Assembly: GCA_016281915.1 (NCBI GenBank)
Contig: JAEEJO010000041.1
Span: forward strand, 1 to 60,869
Origin: Clostridiales bacterium
GTDB taxonomy: Bacteria > Bacillota > Clostridia > Oscillospirales > UBA644
Length of the DNA: 60,869 nt
Direction: 5' to 3'
A model generated the notes under the pieces. It was not told the origin of the DNA. It ran no database searches and saw nothing but the letters and a program-made list of their open reading frames with translations. The position numbers were made by a program, and so were the translations under genes. Shown here piece by piece: positions 1-6,904 of the stretch (the stretch's first letter is position 1; each line of letters starts with the position of its first letter).

Positions 1-162
1 ATAACTCGCTAAAGCCGGTGCCAGGGTTATATCCGGCAACGCAATTCCGTTTTCCCATTTACTAACGGCCTGAAAAGAAATACCTATAGCTTCCGCCAAC
101 TGTTCTTGCGTTAATCCTCGCCGCTTTCGCAACGATTTGATCTTGTTTCCGATGCTTAACAT
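1..162 (-). CDS. Xre-family helix-turn-helix regulator, partial (5' end only)
   Basis: Only the first 54 codons are in the window; the gene runs off the left edge. The visible protein starts MLSIGNKIKSLRKRRGLTQE and forms one complete Cro/C1-type helix-turn-helix (residues about 5-50), with the usual LTQEQLAEAIG and VSKWENG signatures of this DNA-binding fold. The ATG is preceded by a GGAGAAAG ribosome site about 8 bases upstream and by a good promoter at 226-254. The domain after the helix-turn-helix is outside the window, so the signal it senses or the operator it binds cannot be inferred. Confidence 0.85.
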   Translation of the reverse strand, partial: MLSIGNKIKSLRKRRGLTQEQLAEAIGISFQAVSKWENGIALPDITLAPALASY

Positions 163-225
163 TATAATATCTTTCTCCGTTTCTATTTCATTATAAAACG
201 AATCGGCGCCTTTCGTTCTGATATC

Positions 226-254
226 ATTATAGATCATGCTCAATTAATAGTCAA
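226..254 (-). promoter_or_regulatory. Sigma-A-type promoter for the partial Xre gene
   Basis: Read on the minus strand, TTGACT and TATAAT are separated by 17 bases, about 60 bases upstream of the ATG at 162. The -10 box is a perfect consensus match. Confidence 0.7.
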
Positions 255-353
255 TAACTTGATAAGTGCAAATAATTCAACCGGGAGTTGAAGCAATGCA
301 GTGCCATTAATTCATCAAGGCGGAGATCAATCCCCGCTTCACCGAACAAAAAT
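255..353. other. Non-coding spacer with a short inverted repeat
   Basis: With the flanking promoter and hairpins this belongs to a 324-base gene-free stretch (163-486). The only structure I see here is TTCAAC-cggga-GTTGAA at 276-292, which lies just upstream of the promoter of the partial Xre gene and could be an operator half-site pair. No credible open reading frame or RNA motif is present. Confidence 0.35.
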
Positions 354-390
354 GCGCTTTTGATGACCGCAGGTTGTCAAAAGCGCTTTT
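354..390. terminator. Hairpin with T-run on both sides
   Basis: GCGCTTTTGA at 354-363 pairs with TCAAAAGCGC at 377-386, followed by TTTT. The opposite strand also has a T-run after the stem, so it could stop transcription either way. It would be a second barrier between the leftward tRNA and the Xre gene. Confidence 0.5.
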
Positions 391-431
391 GCGTTGGTTT
401 CGCGGAAAACGAAACGGATTGAATAAAAGTG

Positions 432-469
432 AAAAAACTCGGGACGCCTGCTTTATCGCAGGCGTCCCG
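432..469 (-). terminator. Rho-independent terminator of tRNA-Ser(GCU)
   Basis: On the minus strand a 12-bp GC-rich stem (CGGGACGCCTGC with GCAGGCGTCCCG, loop GATAAA) is followed by AG and a run of six T. It starts 18 bases past the CCA end of the leftward tRNA. Confidence 0.85.
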
Positions 470-486
470 ACGCGACTTTTTCTTTC

Positions 487-577
487 TGGCGGAGAAGAGG
501 AGATTTGAACTCCTGCGCCGGTTTCCCGACCTACACCCTTAGCAGGGGCGCCTCTTCACCAACTTGAGTACTTCTCC
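487..577 (-). tRNA. tRNA-Ser, anticodon GCU
   Basis: The minus strand folds as a type II tRNA. The acceptor stem is GGAGAAG (571-577) with CTTCTCC (491-497), then discriminator G and an encoded CCA (487-489). The anticodon loop is CTGCTAA, with anticodon GCT at 541-543. A long variable arm typical of serine tRNAs and a T arm with GTTCAAATC follow. It reads AGC/AGU codons. The promoter is at 619-647 and the terminator at 432-469, so it is a single-gene unit. Confidence 0.95.
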
Positions 578-618
578 GTATGTTTGGTGAATCATATAAC
601 ATATTTTTCAGCCTGATT

Positions 619-647
619 ATTATATCACAAATAATCCGGTTTTTCAA
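619..647 (-). promoter_or_regulatory. Promoter of tRNA-Ser(GCU)
   Basis: On the minus strand TTGAAA and TATAAT are 17 bases apart, with a TGA directly before the -10 box (extended -10). It lies about 42 bases upstream of the tRNA 5' end. Confidence 0.75.
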
Positions 648-711
648 GTGGTAATGCGGTAAAAAAGTTGAATAAAATGTGAAATATGACCTTTCGCCTT
701 CAACAGAAGCC

Positions 712-743
712 AAAAAAACAGGCAGGAAGGGGCGCTTCCTGCC
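712..743 (-). terminator. Terminator of the Gfo/Idh/MocA gene
   Basis: Eight bases past the stop codon on the minus strand, GGCAGGAAG pairs with CTTCCTGCC around a short loop, then TG and a run of seven T. Confidence 0.85.
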
Positions 744-750
744 TTATCGC

Positions 751-1719
751 TTATTTTGATGCGTTTACTTTATACGTTTCTTCAAGAAGTCTTGTAAGCT
801 CTATGCCTGCATCAAGTCCGAATTCCTCTGGAGCAGGTCCTCCGCTCAGGCAGACATCGGGGAACATCGCGATCGGGTCGGGACGAGCGGGCGGAAGTGT
901 GGGAGAGATAAAACCGTTTTGATATTCGGCGGTTTTTTCGTTCCTGAAAAGCACCTTTCCGTCGGTAGAAATAAGAACGCCCTTTGTTCCGTGGATCTCG
1001 ATTATATAAGGAGATGCGTATGAAACGAACGATGTTTCTGAAACGCCCGTTGCGCCGTTTTCAAATTCAATAAGCGCCGCCGCGTTTTCGTCTACCGCAG
1101 TGCCGAAGGGCGAGCTGTATATCGCGGCATAATTTTTGGGCTTACCGAGGAACATGGAAAGAAGATACATCGGGTGACATCCCAGGTCCATCATTGCGCC
1201 GCCGCCTGCGGCAGACTCGTCAAACCAGTATGAAGGAAGCCACTTACCGGAAATTCCGTTATGTGCGTTGCGGACTCTTGCAAGCGTTATATCGCCGAAA
1301 TCTCCGTTGTCTATGCAGCGTTTTATGAACATGACGTCGGATCTGCATTTATGAGGCAGCGAAAGCATAAAGATCACGCCGTTTTTCTTTACGGCATCGG
1401 CAATAGCCACACAGTCCTCAACGGTAGTTGCCATTGCTTTTTCGGAAAAAATGTGTTTTCCCGCGTTTGCCGCTTTGATAAGGACTTCGCGGTGCATCGT
1501 TGTGGGAGTGCAGCATACAACGGCGTCAACGTCCTTTCTCGCAAGAAGTGCGTCAAGATCGCCCGTAAACTCCGCACCGAGCTTTTCAGCCCACTTTTTA
1601 CCCTCCGAAGGGTTTTCGTCCCATACGGCGGTTATGTTGACTTTTCCTGTTTTTTTAAGGGTTTCCGCATAGCCGTCTGCATGAACGTGCCAGCGGGAAA
1701 GCATTGCAACATTAAGCAT
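751..1719 (-). CDS. Gfo/Idh/MocA family NAD(P)-dependent oxidoreductase
   Basis: A 322-residue protein of the family that oxidises or reduces sugars, inositols and related polyols with NAD(P). The N-terminal Rossmann fold (about 1-120) contains VVCCTPTTMH and the family lysine in SEKAM (K94, the EKP-like motif). The C-terminal domain carries GGGAMMDLGCHP (172-183) with the usual Asp and His of the active site (D178, H182). The length is normal. An AAAGG ribosome site precedes the ATG. It is transcribed alone between a promoter at 1752-1780 and a terminator at 712-743, so the context does not reveal the substrate. Dehydrogenase of a sugar or sugar acid is a reasonable general call; assigning a specific substrate would be a guess. 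Confidence 0.9.
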   Translation of the reverse strand: MLNVAMLSRWHVHADGYAETLKKTGKVNITAVWDENPSEGKKWAEKLGAEFTGDLDALLARKDVDAVVCCTPTTMHREVLIKAANAGKHIFSEKAMATTVEDCVAIADAVKKNGVIFMLSLPHKCRSDVMFIKRCIDNGDFGDITLARVRNAHNGISGKWLPSYWFDESAAGGGAMMDLGCHPMYLLSMFLGKPKNYAAIYSSPFGTAVDENAAALIEFENGATGVSETSFVSYASPYIIEIHGTKGVLISTDGKVLFRNEKTAEYQNGFISPTLPPARPDPIAMFPDVCLSGGPAPEEFGLDAGIELTRLLEETYKVNASK

Positions 1720-1751
1720 ATCATTATTACCTTTCAGTATTTCTTGTTTTG

Positions 1752-1780
1752 ATTATAACCTCCCCGACGCGTTTTGTCAA
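1752..1780 (-). promoter_or_regulatory. Promoter of the Gfo/Idh/MocA gene
   Basis: TTGACA-17-TATAAT on the minus strand, both boxes perfect. The -35 box overlaps the stop codon of the upstream small gene (ends at 1777). Confidence 0.8.
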
Positions 1781-2136
1781 CCCCGAAGGACCGTAACAAA
1801 AGCATATTTTTTCATTTCTTCAAGCTCGTTTTGGACCGCGCCGCAAAAAACGGACAGACGCTTGTAAATGTTAGACGCCGAAACGAAGCATTCCATCGCA
1901 GCCGCGTTCGCGTTCCTCCTGCCGTTTTCGTAAAAATACGAGAAGATCATATCGTAATCGTCCCTCGAAAAATCGTTTTTGCTCTCTATTTTTTTCAATG
2001 CAGATTCGACCGCTTTTGTTTCGGAAAAACTGCCCGAACCGCTCCTGTAATACGTTCTGATAATTCTTTTGCAGTATTTATTCCGTGTATCGCGCCTTTG
2101 CGTATCTGCCTCAGATCTTTTTTTTGTCAAAAACAC
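1777..2136 (-). CDS. Small uncharacterised protein (119 aa)
   Basis: I do not recognise this protein. It is helical and charged, with a basic N terminus (about 1-35) and a C-terminal half containing ENGRRNANAAAMECF and ending in an acidic helix ELEEMKKYAF. I chose GTG at 2136 because AAGGGGG lies 5-6 bases upstream; a TTG at 2154 would extend it by six residues but has no ribosome site. It is divergent from the Xre/HEMKH module at 2216-2813, and its start lies inside that module's promoter region, which suggests co-regulation. A similar-length reading frame on the opposite strand (1774-2139) lacks a ribosome site and family-like composition. Whether this gene is real is moderately supported; its function is unknown. 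Confidence 0.5.
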   Translation of the reverse strand: MFLTKKRSEADTQRRDTRNKYCKRIIRTYYRSGSGSFSETKAVESALKKIESKNDFSRDDYDMIFSYFYENGRRNANAAAMECFVSASNIYKRLSVFCGAVQNELEEMKKYAFVTVLRG

Positions 2137-2147
2137 TGAAAACCCCC

Positions 2148-2176
2148 TTGACAAATCACAGAAAGTGAGATATAAT
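2148..2176 (+). promoter_or_regulatory. Consensus promoter with possible operator for the Xre/ImmA-like pair
   Basis: TTGACA and TATAAT, both perfect, 17 bases apart, 40 bases before the ATG at 2216. The -10 box sits inside an imperfect palindrome GTGAgATATAATtATCAC (2166-2183), a plausible autoregulatory operator for the repressor encoded just downstream. Confidence 0.8.
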
Positions 2177-2215
2177 TATCACAAATAAAAATTTTACAGT
2201 GGAGGGACCATACAG

Positions 2216-2599
2216 ATGTCATTTAATATGAAGCTGCGCACGCTCAGAAAAATGAAGGGTATGCGTCAGCGCGAGCTTGCCGAAGCGCTCGGCGTAGCGC
2301 TGAGCACCATAGCTATGTGGGAAACTGCCAACCGTGAGCCGAATTTTGCCATGATACGCAAGATCGCAGACTTTTTTTCGGTTTCAATAGAAGACCTTGT
2401 AAACGACGACATCGAGCTTGAATTCAACAGGGGCAGCACTCTGAAAAACAACGCCCGTTTTGACGAAGAGATCATTTCGCTTCGCAATATGCTGCATACA
2501 CGTCCCGAAATGAGAATGCTTTTTTCAGTATCGAAAAGCGCAAGCAAGGAAGATATAGAAAAGGCGATAAAAATAATAGAGGCGCTGAAAGACTATTAA
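2216..2599 (+). CDS. Xre-family repressor (ImmR-like)
   Basis: A 127-residue DNA-binding regulator. Residues about 5-60 form a Cro/C1 helix-turn-helix (LRKMKGMRQRELAEALGV, then AMWETANREPNF, with FFSVSIEDLVND closing the domain). The rest (65-127) is a helical tail that could dimerise. A strong GGAGGG site and a perfect promoter precede it. The next gene begins one base after its stop and encodes a small HEMKH protein, the arrangement seen for ImmR/ImmA-type repressor and metalloprotease pairs. By analogy it probably represses its own promoter and perhaps the divergent gene ending at 1777. Which other targets it has cannot be seen. Confidence 0.9.
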   Translation: MSFNMKLRTLRKMKGMRQRELAEALGVALSTIAMWETANREPNFAMIRKIADFFSVSIEDLVNDDIELEFNRGSTLKNNARFDEEIISLRNMLHTRPEMRMLFSVSKSASKEDIEKAIKIIEALKDY

Positions 2600-2600
2600 A

Positions 2601-2813
2601 ATGGACGATATACATGTAAGGCTTCTGAAACTTCCGTCGACCGTATACGGCGTGACCGTGAGAGACGAAAACGGAGATTTCAACGTTTATATCAATTCAA
2701 ATCTCTCCGCACCTGCAAGAGACCGGGCGTTGAAACATGAAATGAAGCATATAAAACGGGGAGATTTTTATTCAGACGACTGTATAGAAACCCTTGAAGA
2801 AAACATGCCGTGA
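2601..2813 (+). CDS. Very small ImmA/IrrE-like zinc-binding protein (HEMKH)
   Basis: A 70-residue protein with a single HExxH-type motif, HEMKH (46-50), preceded by a short beta-like segment and followed by an acidic tail that could give the third metal ligand. Sequence around the motif (ALKHEMKHIKRGDF) resembles the ImmA/IrrE family, whose members cleave or inactivate a partner Xre repressor. Usual members are 120-250 residues, so this is a minimal version. The start codon is one base after the repressor stop, implying translational coupling. Its stop TGA abuts the stop of the convergent gene, the two forming TGATCA. That it proteolyses the neighbouring repressor is inference from the pairing; it might only bind it. 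Confidence 0.7.
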   Translation: MDDIHVRLLKLPSTVYGVTVRDENGDFNVYINSNLSAPARDRALKHEMKHIKRGDFYSDDCIETLEENMP

Positions 2814-3401
2814 TCATACAGGGCATCTTTTGCATATCTCCGCGAGGAGCGCCGTGTCAAAGCAGCACGGATACCCGCGGGGCAGGTCTGCCGCCGAGAT
2901 GATATGATTATTGTCGAGCGGCAGTTTTTTTCCGTAAAGACGAAGCAGGCTCAGACTGATATATCTGACAAGCGATACGGCGGAAAGAAGCTGTTCGGAA
3001 GTCGGGCTTTCTCCCTCAAGAATTACCGAAACGCAGTAAAGGGACGCGTTATCGCGCCTGCACGACAAAAGACCCCTTGCGTTTGCGTAATAGTCCGGAC
3101 TCGATCGAAGCACCGAGGTTTTGAAAAATCCCGAAGAATCGGCAAGCCCGACGAGCTGTCTGACCGTTCCGTCACGCAATATCACGAAATGCGGCGCATT
3201 TTCACCTGAAGGCAACTCCTTTATATCTCCGCTGCCGAATACCGCAATATCGGGGATACGCCCTTTTCTGCCGTGCCCACGCACGATATTTTCGTCCTCG
3301 GTCACCGTAAAACGATGATTTGGAAGAAGCGCACGAAACTCGGAAAAAAAGAAGTCGAAATCGCTTTCGCTCATACCGTTACAGACAGTGCTGCAGTTCA
3401 T
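2814..3401 (-). CDS. Divergent N-acetylmuramoyl-L-alanine amidase-like protein
   Basis: A 195-residue protein with traces of the amidase_2 (PGRP) fold: HFVILRDGTVRQLV (about 81-94), a central YCVSVILEGE strand, PTSEQLLSAVSLV helix, and a C-terminal HIISAADLPRGYPCCFD where active family members usually have a GH..DP pattern. The expected zinc histidines in the first strand and in the C-terminal motif are not evident, so it may be inactive or very divergent. I start at ATG 3401, which overlaps the stop of the NlpC/P60 gene as ATGA and has AAGGA upstream; a longer frame from 3578 would only re-read that gene. There is no signal peptide. It is translated together with the peptidase gene, suggesting a joint role on cell wall or peptidoglycan fragments. 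Confidence 0.6.
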   Translation of the reverse strand: MNCSTVCNGMSESDFDFFFSEFRALLPNHRFTVTEDENIVRGHGRKGRIPDIAVFGSGDIKELPSGENAPHFVILRDGTVRQLVGLADSSGFFKTSVLRSSPDYYANARGLLSCRRDNASLYCVSVILEGESPTSEQLLSAVSLVRYISLSLLRLYGKKLPLDNNHIISAADLPRGYPCCFDTALLAEICKRCPV

Positions 3402-3979
3402 AGAATATCCGTCCTTTTCAAAAATTTCATTATTTTTTCCGCATAGCTTTTTACCGTTTTTTTCTTTGCCGCGCCATACCCGGGGTATTTGATGCCGGGG
3501 ATGAAAAACCACTCCGTCCACCCGCCGCTGCGCAGAGGAGTAACGACGACTCCGTCTCCCCTTTTGCCAAGCGTGCATTCTATCACTCTGCCGCCCCCGA
3601 TATAAACTCCTATATGGTTTTTCTTATATACGCCAACCCCGGGAATTTCGGGAAGAGAGACTGTCTTCCCCGATATTTTCGAGGCTTTTTTCATACTCTC
3701 CGTCCCTCTGTCCGTTGCAGCGCTGTAATGAAGCGGACCGCCGAACCCGCCCCAGAGATAGTTTTTGATAAGACCCGCGCAGTCGCAGGCATAATATGTT
3801 TTTTCGGACGCAAGAAGCCTCAGATAAATCTGTCTTGCGGCGCTGAATCTGTCAGGATACTGAGCCGCCTTTGCAGATATAAGAGAATCCGTAAGCTTCT
3901 GACCGCTGCATCCCCACATATACACGGTATTTGCCGCCGCCAGCTTTTTGCAGTTTTCAACAAGTCCGTAATTTGTCAT
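3398..3979 (-). CDS. NlpC/P60 family peptidase without signal peptide
   Basis: A 193-residue C40-type cysteine peptidase. The catalytic Cys lies in YACDCAGLIKNYLWGG (C67 with this start) and the catalytic His in NHIGVYIGGGRVIE; family members cut the D-Glu/meso-diaminopimelate bond region of peptidoglycan peptides. There is no N-terminal secretion signal and no SH3 or LysM cell-wall anchor, unlike typical exported P60 proteins; phage endolysins have this layout. GGAG lies 9 bases before ATG 3979; an ATG at 3985 is also possible. It is first in a two-gene unit with the amidase-like protein, from a perfect promoter at 4066-4094. No holin or other phage gene is seen nearby. Confidence 0.8.
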   Translation of the reverse strand: MTNYGLVENCKKLAAANTVYMWGCSGQKLTDSLISAKAAQYPDRFSAARQIYLRLLASEKTYYACDCAGLIKNYLWGGFGGPLHYSAATDRGTESMKKASKISGKTVSLPEIPGVGVYKKNHIGVYIGGGRVIECTLGKRGDGVVVTPLRSGGWTEWFFIPGIKYPGYGAAKKKTVKSYAEKIMKFLKRTDIL

Positions 3980-4065
3980 TTTCATCGTCTCCGTTTCGAT
4001 TTTTCCGCGCCTGTTACTCCGGATACCGGATCAGCGCTTATCACAATTCGTGCATTTATGCCATC

Positions 4066-4094
4066 ATATTATCACGTTTTATGATATTTGTCAA
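4066..4094 (-). promoter_or_regulatory. Promoter of the NlpC/P60 - amidase-like pair
   Basis: On the minus strand TTGACA and TAATAT are 17 bases apart, about 85 bases upstream of the start codon. Confidence 0.7.
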
Positions 4095-4218
4095 CACGAT
4101 TTTTCCTTATGTGAAAAATATACGGAATACACGTTATTTTATGCATAAAAACCGCTTCAGTTTGCAACTTTTTTATGAAAAAAACGCATAGCGTATTCCA
4201 TTTGAAACAGATTTGTGA

Positions 4219-4224
4219 TATAAT
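4219..4224 (+). promoter_or_regulatory. Probable extended -10 promoter of the oxidoreductase operon
   Basis: TGTGATATAAT gives a consensus -10 with the TG extension. No good -35 is seen at the right spacing (TTGAAA at 4202 is too close), so this may depend on an activator. It is about 70 bases upstream of the first gene. Confidence 0.5.
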
Positions 4225-4293
4225 ATTTAATTATATTAAAGTAACGCGAATATTTCCCTAAGATAAAAAGATTTGACTGAAAGGAATACTGAT

Positions 4294-4503
4294 ATGTCGA
4301 AGATTACGATCGATGTAAACCGCTGCAAGGGCTGCGGACTCTGTGTTGAGGCGTGCCCGAAAAAGCTGCTTATGCTTGACAATGAAAATCTGAACGATAA
4401 AGGGTATTCTCCCGCCGCGATGACGGATATCACCAAATGCATTGCCTGCGCTTTCTGCGCAAGAATGTGTCCCGACTGCGTTATCACGGTAGAAAAAGAC
4501 TGA
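4294..4503 (+). CDS. 2-oxoacid:ferredoxin oxidoreductase, delta (ferredoxin) subunit
   Basis: A 69-residue 2[4Fe-4S] ferredoxin with two full cysteine sets, CKGCGLCVEACP and CIACAFCARMCP. It carries electrons between the thiamine-diphosphate subunits and free ferredoxin. The ATG at 4294 is chosen because GAAAGGAA lies 6-8 bases upstream; an upstream TTG (4273) would add seven residues without a ribosome site. It is first in an operon with the alpha, beta and gamma subunits, the delta-alpha-beta-gamma order common for Vor/Kor-type enzymes. Confidence 0.9.
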   Translation: MSKITIDVNRCKGCGLCVEACPKKLLMLDNENLNDKGYSPAAMTDITKCIACAFCARMCPDCVITVEKD

Positions 4504-4519
4504 AAGGAGAAACTTGAAA

Positions 4520-5590
4520 ATGAACAAGGTATTGATGAAAGGCAACGAAGCGATAGCCGAAGCCGCAATAAGAGCGGGATGTCTTCACTTTTTCGGTTAT
4601 CCCATCACACCGCAGACCGAGGTAGCGGCTTATTTTTCCAAAAAACTTCCCAAGCTTGGCGGAACGTTCCTTCAGGCGGAAAGCGAAGTTGCCGCTATAA
4701 ATATGGTGCTTGGCGCGGCGTCTGCGGGCGTAAGAGCAATGACAAGCTCGTCTTCCCCGGGAGTATCGCTTAAAACCGAAGGGATCTCATATATTATCGG
4801 CAGCGATCTTCCGTGTCTGATAATAAACGTTCAGCGCGGCGGACCCGGACTCGGAGGCATCCAGCCCTCTCAGTCTGACTACTGGCAGGCAACAAAGGCG
4901 CCGGGACACGGGGACGGACATCTTCTTGTATACGCTCCGGACCGCGTTCAGGAGATAATAGAATATATCTTCACCGCATTTGACAAAGCGGAACAGTACC
5001 GTATGCCCGCAATGCTCCTTCTTGACGGAACACTCGGCCAGATGATGGAACCCGTATCGTTCGACGACATACCCGTTCCGGTAAAGCACGAAAAGCCGTG
5101 GGCAACGAACGGACATAAAAACGCAAGAGAACACAACATAATAAACTCTCTCTATCTCAAACCGGAGGAGCTTGAAATAAAGAACTTCGAGCGCTTCGAA
5201 CGTTATGCGAAAGTATGCGAAAACGAGCAGAGATACGAAGAATATATGACCGATGACGCGGAGATAATAATCGTTGCGATAGGTATTGCCGCAAGAGTAT
5301 CGAAATCTGCGATAGACGATGCGAGAGCCGCGGGAATAAAAGTAGGACTTCTTCGTCCTATAACCGTGTTCCCGTTCCCGACGAAAGCGTTCGACAGAAT
5401 AAAGAACGATCCGAAAGTAAAAAACATTCTTACGGTAGAGCTCAACATGGGTCAGATGACCGATGACGTTAAACTCGCGCTCGAGTGCAAAAAACCGGTA
5501 GAGCTTCTTCGTCATACCGGAGGCATAGTTCCCACACCGAAGGAAGTTTTCGCAAAACTCTGCGAGATCAACGGAGGAATAAGAAAATGA
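4520..5590 (+). CDS. vorB: 2-oxoacid:ferredoxin oxidoreductase, alpha subunit (VorB-like)
   Basis: A 356-residue alpha subunit of a ferredoxin-dependent 2-oxoacid oxidoreductase, which converts 2-oxoacid plus CoA to acyl-CoA, CO2 and reduced ferredoxin, or runs in reverse. Recognisable features are the N-terminal KGNEAIAEAAIRAGC with GYPITPQTEV, EVAAINMVLGAASAG in the pyrimidine-binding fold, and the C-terminal domain around LRPITVFPFP. It matches the 3-methyl-2-oxobutanoate type (VorB) better than pyruvate enzymes, which are usually fused or larger, but a 2-oxoglutarate or arylpyruvate preference is possible. The start is ATG 4520 after AAAGGAGA; TTG 4514 would add two residues. It overlaps the beta gene by ATGA. 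Confidence 0.88.
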   Translation: MNKVLMKGNEAIAEAAIRAGCLHFFGYPITPQTEVAAYFSKKLPKLGGTFLQAESEVAAINMVLGAASAGVRAMTSSSSPGVSLKTEGISYIIGSDLPCLIINVQRGGPGLGGIQPSQSDYWQATKAPGHGDGHLLVYAPDRVQEIIEYIFTAFDKAEQYRMPAMLLLDGTLGQMMEPVSFDDIPVPVKHEKPWATNGHKNAREHNIINSLYLKPEELEIKNFERFERYAKVCENEQRYEEYMTDDAEIIIVAIGIAARVSKSAIDDARAAGIKVGLLRPITVFPFPTKAFDRIKNDPKVKNILTVELNMGQMTDDVKLALECKKPVELLRHTGGIVPTPKEVFAKLCEINGGIRK

Positions 5591-6336
5591 GTATCGTTTT
5601 TCAGAAAACAAAAGGTCTTACGGATGCCGTAACGCATTACTGTCCGGGCTGTACGCACGGAATAGTTCACCGTCTTGTAGGCGAAGCTCTTGAAGAGCTC
5701 GGCATAATCGGCGATGCGATCGGAGTTGCTCCGGTAGGATGCTCGGTAATGGCATACAATTATTTTTCCTGCGATATGGTCCAGGCGCCTCACGGACGCG
5801 CGCCCGCAGTGGCAACGGGACTGAAAAGAGCGCTTCCCGACAATATCGTTTTCACATACCAGGGCGACGGAGACCTTGCCGCAATAGGAACGGCTGAGAC
5901 CGTTCATTCCGCAACAAGGGGCGAAAACATTACTGTAATATTCATAAACAATGCGATATACGGCATGACCGGCGGACAGATGGCGCCCACAACGCTTCCG
6001 GGTCAGGTAACGCAGACGACACCTTACGGCAGAGACGTAAACTACTCAGGCTATCCCGTAAGAGTGTGCGAAATGGTTTCAACTCTTGACGGCGTTGCGT
6101 TTGCACAGAGAGTTGCGGTAAACAACGTAAAGAACGTTATGGCTGCAAAAGCGGCTATAAAAAAAGCGTTTGAGATGCAGATAAACAAAAAGGGCTTTTC
6201 GATAATCGAAGTGCTCTCAACGTGTTCGACAAACTGGGGCATGACTCCCGTAGCCGCAATGAAATGGCTTGAAGACAACATGATCCCCTATTATCCCCTC
6301 GGAGTTTACAAGGATAAAACAAAGGAGGCGGAATGA
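5587..6336 (+). CDS. 2-oxoacid:ferredoxin oxidoreductase, beta (thiamine diphosphate) subunit
   Basis: A 249-residue beta subunit. The thiamine-diphosphate/Mg site is visible as GDGDLAAIGTAETVH, with NNAIYGMTGGQM about 30 residues further. The N terminus has the YCPGCTHG motif typical of Kor/Vor beta chains and a conserved Cys after VAPVGC. The start is the ATG overlapping the alpha stop (ATGA) with GGAGG upstream; an apparent longer frame from 5485 only re-reads the alpha gene. It forms the catalytic core with the alpha subunit. Two bases separate it from the gamma gene start. Confidence 0.92.
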   Translation: MSIVFQKTKGLTDAVTHYCPGCTHGIVHRLVGEALEELGIIGDAIGVAPVGCSVMAYNYFSCDMVQAPHGRAPAVATGLKRALPDNIVFTYQGDGDLAAIGTAETVHSATRGENITVIFINNAIYGMTGGQMAPTTLPGQVTQTTPYGRDVNYSGYPVRVCEMVSTLDGVAFAQRVAVNNVKNVMAAKAAIKKAFEMQINKKGFSIIEVLSTCSTNWGMTPVAAMKWLEDNMIPYYPLGVYKDKTKEAE

Positions 6337-6337
6337 T

Positions 6338-6868
6338 ATGGCATATAATATTCTTTTTGCGGGCTTCGGCGGACAGGGCGTCCAGTTCGCGGCGAAGGTA
6401 ACGACGTATTCGGGCATGATGAGCGGCATGGAAGTATCTCTTCTTCCCAGCTACGGTCCTGAAATGCGCGGAGGAACTTCCAACTGTGCGGTAAGAATCG
6501 ACAGCAAGATGATCGCTTCGCCGATAGTTAACGAGCCTAACCTTCTTATGGCGCTCAATCAGCCGTCATACGATAAATTTGCCGAAAAGGTCGAAGCGGG
6601 CGGAACGGTGATATTTGACGACAGCCTCATAAAACGCTCGGACACGAGAACGGATATCTCGGTATATCCCATTCCCGCAACAAAGCTTGCAAGAGAGCAC
6701 GGTTTTGTGGGACTTGCCAATATGATAGCTCTCGGCTATATGGCAAAAAAGACAGGTTTTCTTTCTCTTGACATAATAAAAGAGGGTCTTGCCAAGGCTG
6801 TTCCCGCAAGCAAAGCGGCACTTCTGGGCAAAAACATAGAGGCCCTCGAATTCGGATTCAACTATTAA
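6338..6868 (+). CDS. 2-oxoacid:ferredoxin oxidoreductase, gamma subunit
   Basis: A 176-residue gamma subunit, which binds the CoA substrate in this family. Typical sequence is visible: AGFGGQGVQFAAKV near the N terminus, then LPSYGPEMRGGTSNC and NQPSYDKF, and a C-terminal segment beginning GLANMIALGY. GGAGGCGG precedes the ATG. It completes the delta-alpha-beta-gamma set. The next gene (HTH-cupin) starts 36 bases on with its own ribosome site, without a terminator between, so the regulator and acyl-CoA synthetase are probably cotranscribed. Confidence 0.92.
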   Translation: MAYNILFAGFGGQGVQFAAKVTTYSGMMSGMEVSLLPSYGPEMRGGTSNCAVRIDSKMIASPIVNEPNLLMALNQPSYDKFAEKVEAGGTVIFDDSLIKRSDTRTDISVYPIPATKLAREHGFVGLANMIALGYMAKKTGFLSLDIIKEGLAKAVPASKAALLGKNIEALEFGFNY

Positions 6869-6904
6869 TTCATACGGGTTCAACCCTTCAGAGGCGGTGA
6901 TATA

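Noticed and set aside
1774..2139. Plus-strand reading frame of 121 residues opposite the small leftward gene
   Set aside because: No ribosome site, and it reads into the terminal region of a promoter; the minus-strand frame has AAGGGGG before GTG and a more protein-like composition.
2814..3578. Amidase-like gene starting at 3578
   Set aside because: The extra 59 residues re-read the NlpC/P60 gene in another frame; ATG 3401 with AAGGA and ATGA overlap is the natural start.
2814..3979. Prophage lysis module
   Set aside because: No holin, tail, terminase or integrase gene is nearby; two hydrolase-like genes alone do not prove a prophage.
4787..5611. Minus-strand frame of 274 residues opposite the oxidoreductase alpha subunit
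   Set aside because: Shadow of a clear coding gene; composition dominated by Tyr, Arg, Phe with no family resemblance.
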